From assembly GCA_022791755.1 (NCBI GenBank), contig JAAVZR010000021.1, positions 61,354 to 125,353 of the forward strand: 64,000 bases of DNA, written 5' to 3'. Position 1 is the first letter of the stretch, and each line of letters starts with the position of its first letter. Position numbers and translations under genes: made by a program. This document shows positions 17,922 to 25,259 of this stretch, in pieces. The stretch is from Lachnospiraceae bacterium. GTDB taxonomy: Bacteria > Bacillota > Clostridia > Lachnospirales > Lachnospiraceae. Under the pieces are notes generated by a model that did not search any database, was not told where the DNA came from, and saw nothing but the letters and a program-made list of their open reading frames with translations.

Positions 17922-18019
17922 GGTATTTCTCCTCCATTTTATAGATAGTATTATACGTCTTGTATTATTTATATGCAGTTTTTTCCAATTTAGACCAAAA
18001 ATCGTAACAAATTTACCCA

Positions 18020-18048
18020 TTTACATTTTTGCTGTCCTATACTAAAAT
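18020..18048 (+). promoter_or_regulatory. Sigma-A promoter of the GT2-GtrA-YfhO-argH operon
   Basis: TTTACA (18020-18025), a 17-bp spacer and TAAAAT (18043-18048) precede the glycosyltransferase start by about 60 bp. A GGCCTGC / GCAGGCC hairpin (18060-18092) lies in the leader just before the AAGGAG site. Confidence 0.65.
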
Positions 18049-18106
18049 AAAGAAGATACGGCCTGCGTCTCACCGATTGTATGTGCAGGCCATGTAAGGA
18101 GTGTTT

Positions 18107-19084
18107 ATGAAAAAAATTGATATTGTGGTCCCCTGTTACAATGAGCAGGAGGTACTGCATGCTTTCTATACCGAGGCAGCCCGGGTGCTGGATCCGATTT
18201 CCCACTATTCGTTCCGCTTCCTCTTCGTCGACGACGGAAGCCATGACAATACCATCGTCATCTTAAAGGAGCTGGCCGCGGCCCACGACAATGTCAAATA
18301 TCTGTCCTTTTCCCGTAATTTCGGAAAGGAAGCCGCCATGTACGCCGGACTCAAATATTCCTCTGCCGACTATGTCATCGTCATGGACGCCGACTTGCAG
18401 CACCCCCCGGCCATGATCCCCGACATGCTGGCCGGCATCGAGGAGGGTTACGACTGCTGTGCCGCCATGCGGGTCAGCCGTGAGGGAGAGTCCCGCATCC
18501 GCAGCTTTTTTTCCCAGACCTTTTATAAGCTGAGCAACCGCATGACCGATATCCGTATGCCGCAGAATGCCGTGGATTTCCGTATCATGTCCCGAAACAT
18601 GGTAAATTCCATTCTCTCCCTGTCGGAGGTGGAACGTTTTTCCAAGGGGATCTTTACCTGGGTCGGCTTCTCCACAAAATGGATTCCCTACGAAAATGTG
18701 GAGCGTACCCTGGGAACCACCAAATGGAGCTTCTGGGGATTGTTTAAATATGCCGTCGGCGGTATCACATCCTTTTCCATCGCTCCGCTGCGCCTGGTGT
18801 CCGGCATGGGCTTTGTCATCTTTCTGTTTGCCTGCCTGTACATCCTGGCCACCTTAATTCAGACGCTTCTTTTCGGCGTAGATGTGCCCGGCTATGTGAC
18901 GACGCTGTGCGCCGTTCTGTTTTTGGGCGGCATCGTCGAACTGTCCGTAGGTATTATCGGAGAGTACGTGGCGCATATTTATATGGAGGCAAAGGACCGG
19001 CCTATTTTTATCCTGCGCCAGACCAATCTGTCCACACAGGAGGAGGAATCCGCACATGGAAATGATACAGACCCTGTTTGCTAA
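18107..19084 (+). CDS. Family 2 glycosyltransferase (GtrB/DPM1-like)
   Basis: The 325-aa membrane-associated GT2 has the N-terminal fold marked by VVPCYNEQEV, VDDGSHDNT and the metal-binding MDADLQHPP. A QNAVDFRIMSR segment and two C-terminal membrane helices (about 225-290) follow, the layout of polyprenyl-phosphate glycosyltransferases such as GtrB. It should load a sugar onto a lipid carrier for transfer outside the membrane. ATG 18107 has AAGGAG 5 nt upstream; the GTG two codons earlier lies inside that site. It overlaps the GtrA gene, its usual partner flippase-like protein, by 29 bp. Confidence 0.92.
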   Translation: MKKIDIVVPCYNEQEVLHAFYTEAARVLDPISHYSFRFLFVDDGSHDNTIVILKELAAAHDNVKYLSFSRNFGKEAAMYAGLKYSSADYVIVMDADLQHPPAMIPDMLAGIEEGYDCCAAMRVSREGESRIRSFFSQTFYKLSNRMTDIRMPQNAVDFRIMSRNMVNSILSLSEVERFSKGIFTWVGFSTKWIPYENVERTLGTTKWSFWGLFKYAVGGITSFSIAPLRLVSGMGFVIFLFACLYILATLIQTLLFGVDVPGYVTTLCAVLFLGGIVELSVGIIGEYVAHIYMEAKDRPIFILRQTNLSTQEEESAHGNDTDPVC

Positions 19085-19469
19085 ATTTGTCAACTATGAG
19101 ACGGTCAGCTACCTGATCGCCGGCATTCTGACCACAATCATCAGCATCGCCGTCTTTGCGGTCTGTCACCGCAAACTCAAATGGGGCACGATCCTCTCAA
19201 ATATCGTCTCCTGGATTCTGGCCGTGGCCTTTGCCTTTGTGGTCAATAAGATCTTTGTGTTTCGCTCTCCCTCCTGGGAGATCGCCGTCCTGATGAAAGA
19301 GCTGGCAGGGTTCGTCTCTGCCAGGCTCCTGACGCTGGGCTTTGATATCGTCTTCGTCTATATCACGGTGGACAGGCTTCACTGGAACGACCTGATCTCC
19401 AAAACCGCCTCCAATGTGGTGGTCATGATCCTTAACTATATCGCAAGCAAACTTTTTATCTTTACCTGA
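19056..19469 (+). CDS. GtrA-like membrane protein
   Basis: The 137-aa protein has four predicted helices and GtrA hallmarks, including the Asn-Lys-x-Phe-Val-Phe motif (NKIFVFRS) after helix 2 and the final NYIASKLFIF. GtrA proteins are thought to move undecaprenyl- or related lipid-linked sugars across the membrane. It overlaps GT2 and precedes a YfhO-type GT-C-like protein. The trio is a plausible wall-polymer glycosylation module: donor synthesis, flipping, transfer. Confidence 0.9.
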   Translation: MEMIQTLFAKFVNYETVSYLIAGILTTIISIAVFAVCHRKLKWGTILSNIVSWILAVAFAFVVNKIFVFRSPSWEIAVLMKELAGFVSARLLTLGFDIVFVYITVDRLHWNDLISKTASNVVVMILNYIASKLFIFT

Positions 19470-19499
19470 ATCCGCGTAATATGAACTGCGAGGTGTCTC

Positions 19500-22364
19500 A
19501 TGAATAAAGCAAAAACCGGAAGGATGCCGGTATATCTGCTCTCATTCCTGCTGCCTGCCCTGGCACTGGTCCTTATCTTTGCCGTAAAAAGGATCTATCC
19601 TTTCGGCGACAACAGCTTCCTGCGCACGGATATGTACCATCAGTATGCGCCCTTTTTCGCTGAATTCGCCGAAAAGCTGCAAAACGGCGGCAGCTTCCTG
19701 TATTCCTGGCAGATCGGCGCCGGGTCCAATTTCATCACGCTCTTGGCCTACTATCTGTGCAGCCCTTTTAACCTGCTTTTATTCTTTCTGTCCAAACCGG
19801 CCATCATCGAATTCATGACCTATCTGATCGTCTTCAAAACCGGTCTGGCCGGCCTTACCATGGCAGTCTATCTGTGCCGCAAGTTCGACACCCGCGACCT
19901 GACGGTGGCGTTATTTGCCATGGGCTACGCTCTGTCGGGGTACATGGCCGCCTACAGCTGGAATATCATGTGGCTGGACTGCATCTGGCTGGCGCCCCTG
20001 ATTTTTCTGGGACTGGAACAGCTGGTGGAGGAGAACAAGGGGCTTCTCTACTGCATCACGCTGGCCCTGGCCATTCTCACCAATTACTATATCTCCATCA
20101 TGCTCTGCATGTTTTTAGTCCTCTACTTCCTCTGCCTTCTCATCATGTATCCCTCCGGGAAGACGGTGCCTCAGGTCGGAGAAACGAAAGCAGGATTTTC
20201 CACATATCTGGGCAAATGCATACGGTTTGCCGCCTGCTCTCTCTTAGCCGGCGGTCTGGCAGGCATACTGCTCATTCCGGTCATGCTGGCCCTCAAGACG
20301 ACGGCCTCCTCCAACATCAATTTCCCCTCCTCTCTGTCCTCCTATTTTCCGATGATCGATATGCTGGCCAGACACATGGCAGGGGTGGAGACGGAAATCG
20401 GTCTGGAGCACTGGCCCAATATCTACTGCTGCGCCGCCGTGTTTATTCTGACGCCGCTCTATATCATGAACCGGAATATCCCCTGGCGGGAAAAGGCTGT
20501 CAAGTGTATGCTCCTCTTCTTTCTGCTGGTCAGCTTTGCCTGGAATATGCCGAATTTTGTCTGGCATGGCTTCCACTACCCCAACAGCCTTCCCTGCCGC
20601 CAGTCCTTTCTTTATATCATTGTCCTGCTCACCATGTGCTTTGAAGCGCTGCGAAATCTGAAGTCCGCTTCCAGCAGCCAGATCGCCGGCAGTCTCTGGG
20701 GCGCGGTTATTTTCATCTTTCTCTGCGAGAAGGTGGTGGAGGCTGAGGAGTTTCGTTTTTATGTGTTTTACATCAATATCCTTCTGGTAGCGCTGTACGG
20801 GCTCTTTCTCTACCTGTTCCGCCGCAGAAAAATAAAGACCTCCACGGTGGCTGTCCTGGCCTTTGTGCTGGTATTTCTGGAGATGGGGCTGAATATGGGC
20901 ATCACCAGCATTACCACCACCAGCCGCAGCGCTTATCTTCGCTATACCGACGAATTCGGCCGGCTGTCTCAGATGGCCCAGGAGCGGGAGGGCGAGACTT
21001 TTTTCCGGATGGAGAAAGCTGTGAAAAAGACCAAAAACGACGGAGCCTGGGCCGGATACCGCTCAGCCTCTATCTTTTCTTCCACCACCAACGCGGCCAT
21101 CACCACCATCTATAAGCACCTGGGCATGGAGGGCAGCACCAACGCCTACAGCTTTACCGGCGCGACTCCCTTTATCGACGCCCTTCTGTCGGTCCGGTAT
21201 AAGCTGGTGGAGGATCCCGAAGCTGAGACGCCGCTTACCTCCCTCGTCGCCACTGAGGGAGAGGTTTCGCTGTATCAGAACAATCATGTGCTGCCTCTGG
21301 GTTTCATGATCCCGGAAACGGCTCTGCACTGGAACCATCAGGACCCTAACCCCATACAGGTGCAGAATAACTTCGTCTCATCCACCACCTCCGTCGGCTC
21401 CATCTTCGCCATGGTGGATACCGCAAGCAGCACCAGCTACACCTTTACGGCGCCTCAGAGCGGCTATTACTACGGTGTTCTGACGGATTTCTCGGTCAAA
21501 AACGTCACGGCCGTTTTTTCGGAAGACTCCACGACCTACAGCAATGTGGACCGGGATTTCATCCTGGATCTGGGATATATGGAGAGCGGAGAACAGGTGA
21601 CCCTCACCGGCAACGATCAGAAGACCGTCAATATCAATATTTACCGCCTGCTGCAAAACGAATTTATCCAGGCTGTCAGCGAGCTGAACGAAGAGCCCCT
21701 GATCGTGGATTCTTATACGGACACGCAGATCCAGGCCCACGCCACTGTCTTGCAGGACGGAATCCTCTTCACATCCATCCCCTACGAGGAGGGCTGGACC
21801 GTGACGGTGGACGGCGTGACCGCAGAGACTTCCGCCTATGCCGACGCCTTTTTAAGCCTGTCCCTCAGCGCCGGCGATCATACCATTGTCATGACGTATG
21901 TACCGGCCGGTCTGAGGGAGGGCGCCATGCTGTCTCTCATAAGTCTGGCGATCCTGTCAGTGGCTGTCATCATCTGCCTGATCCGGTATCGCAAAGAACG
22001 ACGTCCTTCCCTGGACGAACAGCGCCGTCTTCGCTTCCATAAGGACGAAGCCTCCGCCGGGCAGGCGAAAAACCGCCTTTCCGAGGCCACAAAAAAGGGA
22101 ATCACCGATGTGATACAAGAAGATATGGTGGAGGCTGAGATCCGCCGCCAGGGGGAGACTCACGGCCGGCAGGAAGATCACGAAAACGATCCCTCCGGCC
22201 CTGAAACTTCCGAACCCGAGGCTTCCGGGGCGCAGGAAAGCTCCGGGGAAGAACAGGCCGGACCGGAAGACTTCCCGGACGAACAGGCCGCCACCGACGC
22301 AGACCCATCCCGGCTCCAGGCCTTTGAACAGATGATACGAGATTTAGGAGGACATATCGAATGA
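19500..22364 (+). CDS. YfhO family membrane protein with acidic C-terminal tail
   Basis: The 954-aa protein has about 12 hydrophobic segments in residues 10-470 and one near 820, flanking a large extracellular domain (about 480-810) rich in Thr/Ser and beta structure. This is the YfhO/GT-C organisation, in which YfhO-type proteins glycosylate lipoteichoic acid. The DNTFLRxDxxxQY-like N-terminal motif appears as GDNSFLRTDMYHQYAPF. Residues 840-954 form a cytoplasmic tail rich in Glu, Asp, Pro and Arg that the family does not need. The start has GAGGTG 5-6 nt upstream. The stop overlaps the argH ATG (ATGA, 22361-22364). GtrB-type and GtrA-type partners lie upstream. Confidence 0.88.
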   Translation: MNKAKTGRMPVYLLSFLLPALALVLIFAVKRIYPFGDNSFLRTDMYHQYAPFFAEFAEKLQNGGSFLYSWQIGAGSNFITLLAYYLCSPFNLLLFFLSKPAIIEFMTYLIVFKTGLAGLTMAVYLCRKFDTRDLTVALFAMGYALSGYMAAYSWNIMWLDCIWLAPLIFLGLEQLVEENKGLLYCITLALAILTNYYISIMLCMFLVLYFLCLLIMYPSGKTVPQVGETKAGFSTYLGKCIRFAACSLLAGGLAGILLIPVMLALKTTASSNINFPSSLSSYFPMIDMLARHMAGVETEIGLEHWPNIYCCAAVFILTPLYIMNRNIPWREKAVKCMLLFFLLVSFAWNMPNFVWHGFHYPNSLPCRQSFLYIIVLLTMCFEALRNLKSASSSQIAGSLWGAVIFIFLCEKVVEAEEFRFYVFYINILLVALYGLFLYLFRRRKIKTSTVAVLAFVLVFLEMGLNMGITSITTTSRSAYLRYTDEFGRLSQMAQEREGETFFRMEKAVKKTKNDGAWAGYRSASIFSSTTNAAITTIYKHLGMEGSTNAYSFTGATPFIDALLSVRYKLVEDPEAETPLTSLVATEGEVSLYQNNHVLPLGFMIPETALHWNHQDPNPIQVQNNFVSSTTSVGSIFAMVDTASSTSYTFTAPQSGYYYGVLTDFSVKNVTAVFSEDSTTYSNVDRDFILDLGYMESGEQVTLTGNDQKTVNINIYRLLQNEFIQAVSELNEEPLIVDSYTDTQIQAHATVLQDGILFTSIPYEEGWTVTVDGVTAETSAYADAFLSLSLSAGDHTIVMTYVPAGLREGAMLSLISLAILSVAVIICLIRYRKERRPSLDEQRRLRFHKDEASAGQAKNRLSEATKKGITDVIQEDMVEAEIRRQGETHGRQEDHENDPSGPETSEPEASGAQESSGEEQAGPEDFPDEQAATDADPSRLQAFEQMIRDLGGHIE

Positions 22365-23734
22365 AATTATGGGGAGGACGCTTCACCAGACCCACCGACG
22401 AGGCTGTCAACGCTTTCAACGCTTCTCTTGCCTTTGACAGAAGACTCTATGAACAGGATATCCGCGGCAGCATCGCCCATGTGACCATGCTGGCCCGCCA
22501 GGGTATCCTGACCGAAGACGAAGGAAATACGATCACCGATGGCCTCACCTCCATCTTGAATGATCTGCGCTCCGGCGCTCTGGCCTTCGACGAGACCTGC
22601 GAGGACATCCACAGCTTTGTGGAAGCGGAGCTGACGAAACGCGTCGGCGACGTAGGAAAAAAGCTGCACACCGGACGCAGCCGCAACGATCAGGTAGCTC
22701 TGGATATGCGTCTCTATACCAGAGAACGCCTTATGGAAACCGACGCGCTCCTTAAGGAGCTTCTGGCCACGATTCTCGACGTGATGGAGCGCCATATCCA
22801 CACCTATATGCCCGGCTTCACGCATTTGCAGAAGGCACAGCCGGTCACCCTGGCTCACCACATGGGCGCGTATTTTGAGATGTTTTCCAGAGACCGTTCC
22901 CGTCTTCAGGACTGCTTAAAGCGCATGAACCTCTGCCCTCTGGGCGCCGGAGCTCTGGCCGGCACCACCTATGCGCTGGACCGGGAGCTGACCGCCTCCC
23001 TTCTGGGATTCGACGGCCCCACCCGCAATTCCATGGATTCCGTCTCTGACCGCGACTATCTGGTGGAATACCTGAACGGCCTCTCTCTGATCATGATGCA
23101 TCTAAGCCGGTTCAGCGAGGAATTCATTCTCTGGAATTCCAACGAATACGGTTTTATTGAGCTGGACGATGCTTTCAGTACCGGCTCCAGCATCATGCCC
23201 CAGAAGAAAAACCCGGACATCGCCGAGCTGGTCCGTGGAAAGACCGGGCGCGTCTACGGCGCGCTTATGAGCCTTCTCACCGTCATGAAAGGGCTCCCTC
23301 TGGCCTATAACAAGGATATGCAGGAGGACAAGGAAATGGCTTTCGACGCCATGGACACTGCCTGCAACTGTATCCGTCTCTTTACCGGAATGCTGGCAAC
23401 CACTGTTTTTCATGAAGACGTCATGGCAAAAAGCGCTGCCAGAGGCTTTACCAACGCCACCGACGCCGCCGACTATCTGGTGGGCCGGGGAGTCCCTTTC
23501 CGCGATGCCCACGGGATCGCCGGTCAGCTGGTTCTTTTGTGCCTGGAGCGGGGCATCTCCCTGGATGAACTGCCTCTGGAGGAATACCGGCGCATCAGTC
23601 CCGTGTTCGACGAAACCGTCTACGAAGCCATTTCACTCGCCGCCTGCATCGAAAAAAGAATGACCCCGGGCGCCCCGGGGCCAGAAGCCATGAAACCTGT
23701 CATTGAGGAGTACCGCCGGCAGCTAAACGGCTAA
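22361..23734 (+). CDS. argH: Argininosuccinate lyase
   Basis: The 457-aa enzyme cleaves argininosuccinate to arginine and fumarate, the last step of arginine synthesis. It starts with the family KLWGGRF motif and carries the fumarase/aspartase signature SSIMPQKKNPD with the catalytic Ser loop, plus HTGRSRNDQ and the TH of GFTHLQ. Length is standard. Its ATG overlaps the YfhO stop, so it is translated from the cell-envelope operon; argG is not adjacent. The coupling looks positional rather than functional. Confidence 0.97.
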   Translation: MKLWGGRFTRPTDEAVNAFNASLAFDRRLYEQDIRGSIAHVTMLARQGILTEDEGNTITDGLTSILNDLRSGALAFDETCEDIHSFVEAELTKRVGDVGKKLHTGRSRNDQVALDMRLYTRERLMETDALLKELLATILDVMERHIHTYMPGFTHLQKAQPVTLAHHMGAYFEMFSRDRSRLQDCLKRMNLCPLGAGALAGTTYALDRELTASLLGFDGPTRNSMDSVSDRDYLVEYLNGLSLIMMHLSRFSEEFILWNSNEYGFIELDDAFSTGSSIMPQKKNPDIAELVRGKTGRVYGALMSLLTVMKGLPLAYNKDMQEDKEMAFDAMDTACNCIRLFTGMLATTVFHEDVMAKSAARGFTNATDAADYLVGRGVPFRDAHGIAGQLVLLCLERGISLDELPLEEYRRISPVFDETVYEAISLAACIEKRMTPGAPGPEAMKPVIEEYRRQLNG

Positions 23735-23741
23735 AGCCTGC

Positions 23742-23760
23742 CAGTCCCCCTTGGGGGCTG
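23742..23760. terminator. Hairpin between convergent argH and YigZ genes
   Basis: CAGTCCCCC / GGGGGCTG forms a tight stem directly between the two stops (23734 and 23761). No clear T-tract follows on either strand, so it is only a candidate bidirectional terminator. Confidence 0.4.
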
Positions 23761-24465
23761 TCACCGGGAAAAGAGAAGAACATCTTCTCCTGCCTGAGCA
23801 TAATAGGTCATATCCAGATCCTCTATCACCGTGCGGCCGGCCGTGGCCTCCGTAACCTGTTTCTCAAAGCCCGGTCTGACATCCGCCGGAACCAACACCG
23901 TCAGTTCCACGTGATCCGTATATTCACTGGAAAGCGTGACGGCCTCGCCGCCTGCGATCAGGTATTGCAGGCGGCCCACATCAGTGTAGTCACAGATCAG
24001 CTTCAGGCGGCTGCCCAGCCTTTTATGAATCCTGACACAGTGACTCAGCCCCTCCCGTACTGCCGAAGAGTAGGCCCGCACCAGTCCTCCTGTGCCCAGG
24101 AGCGTGCCGCCGAAATACCGCGTCACCACCGCGCAGACATTGCAGAGTCCCTCTCCTGTCAGTACATCCAGCATGGGGCGTCCCGCCGTGCCTCCCGGCT
24201 CTCCGTCGTCACTGCATCGCGTCATCTCTCCTCCCGGTCCGATCACAAAGGCAGAGCAGTTATGACTGGCATCCCAGTATTTTTTCTTCGTCTCTTCTAT
24301 GAACGCTGCAGCCTCTTCTTCTGATTCCACCGGCCGTATGGTAGCGATAAAACGCGATTTTTTCTCCGTATACTCCCCCTCGCCTCCCCGATAGACCGTG
24401 TGGTATTCCTTTCCGTGAAAACCTCTGCCCTCCTCCAAAGGCTCTCTTTCTTTTCTGCCTCCCAT
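23761..24465 (-). CDS. YigZ/IMPACT family protein
   Basis: The 234-aa protein has the UPF0029 N-terminal domain: KKSRFIATI, then ASHNCSAFVIG and the SDDGEPGGTAGRPMLDVL core, followed by TRYFGGTLLGTGGLVRAYSSA. A ferredoxin-like C-terminal domain (about 155-230) completes the family layout. YigZ/YvyE proteins bind nucleic acid or ribosomes, but their cellular job in bacteria is not settled. The first 15 residues are unusual, and the GGAGGAGG site is about 10 nt from the ATG, so an alternative later start remains possible. Confidence 0.9.
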   Translation of the reverse strand: MGGRKEREPLEEGRGFHGKEYHTVYRGGEGEYTEKKSRFIATIRPVESEEEAAAFIEETKKKYWDASHNCSAFVIGPGGEMTRCSDDGEPGGTAGRPMLDVLTGEGLCNVCAVVTRYFGGTLLGTGGLVRAYSSAVREGLSHCVRIHKRLGSRLKLICDYTDVGRLQYLIAGGEAVTLSSEYTDHVELTVLVPADVRPGFEKQVTEATAGRTVIEDLDMTYYAQAGEDVLLFSR

Positions 24466-24561
24466 AAGACCGTTTCCTCCTCCCGCTCTGCTTCCTTTTC
24501 TTCATCATAGCAGAAAAAGGCGGTCTTTTCAATCGGATCTGAAAATCTGTCTCCGGGGACG

Positions 24562-24852
24562 CTATTTCTTCCCTGCCCAGTCATCTGCCGCCGCCGCTGC
24601 CGCCACCGGCGTCACCACTCCTTCCATGAACTGCTTTACCAGTTCCTCCGCCTTCTCCTTAGATTCCGTAAGTCCCGGAAGCCATTCTCTCTCCTCCGGT
24701 CCGTTCTCCCGGCACTTTACGACGCCGACGCCGTATACCTCCCGGCCTCCTGCCTCTGTTTTGATATCCTGAATCAGATAGTAGCGCAGCGTAAAAGAAG
24801 CGCCCTCGTCCGTCATCACTTCTTTGATTCCCAATAATGTATTAATCCTCAT
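24562..24852 (-). CDS. DUF6514 family protein
   Basis: The 96-aa protein resembles the small DUF6514 family of Clostridia: LRYYLI, YGVGVVKC, a central ESKEKAEELVKQFMEG helix and a VTPV end. It is cytoplasmic, with no catalytic motif. The start has GGAGGGAAA directly upstream. The C-terminal residues are Ala-rich. Function is unknown. It is divergent from the PBP gene. Confidence 0.75.
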   Translation of the reverse strand: MRINTLLGIKEVMTDEGASFTLRYYLIQDIKTEAGGREVYGVGVVKCRENGPEEREWLPGLTESKEKAEELVKQFMEGVVTPVAAAAAADDWAGKK

Positions 24853-25259
24853 TTTCCCTCCTGTACTCCCTCCTGCGTTTTCTCCAGTATATCCTGAAAG
24901 AATGCTCTCCGAAAGAACATCCTGCCGCAGAATTCGCCACCTCCTGTGCTTTTCCCTTTACCGAAGTGATTTGTTACAAAACTTGCCTCGTATTCCCTGA
25001 TTTGTTACATTTTCTTAAAAAACATTACATGGAAATTTAATATACCTTTCCCAATTCCGCCTTTATTTATGATGAAATTTTTGGTATACTATACCTTATC
25101 GGACGTAGTCCGCCAGTCCCGCAGGGACATGAGTTATGGGGTGCCCGAAGGGGCATACCTTATCGGACGTAGTCCGTCAGTCCCGCAGGGACATAAGTTA
25201 AGGGTGCCAGACAGGCATCAGGTAAGGGCCGCAGAAATCCGGCTTTCAAGGAGGAAACA
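24853..25259. other. 407-bp divergent intergenic region with repeats
   Basis: Reading left to right it holds the DUF6514 leader, a 12-bp direct repeat pair TGATTTGTTACA (24967-24978 and 24998-25009), an AT-rich stretch, a TATACT -10-like box (25085-25090) for the PBP, and the tandem hairpin repeat. No protein of note is seen; a short plus-strand open frame over the repeats has no ribosome binding site. Confidence 0.6.
25091..25208 (+). repeat. Tandem hairpin-forming repeat in the PBP leader
   Basis: Two near-identical units of about 55 bp (25091-25145 and 25155-25208) are separated by 9 bp. Each holds two small palindromes, GGACGTAGTCC and GTCCCGCAGGGAC, and ends in GGGTGCC. The spacer with its flanks forms a third, GCCCGAAGGGGC. 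The units differ by a few substitutions and a 1-bp indel. They begin immediately after a TATACT box, so they should be transcribed into the PBP leader as a chain of hairpins. Confidence 0.85.
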
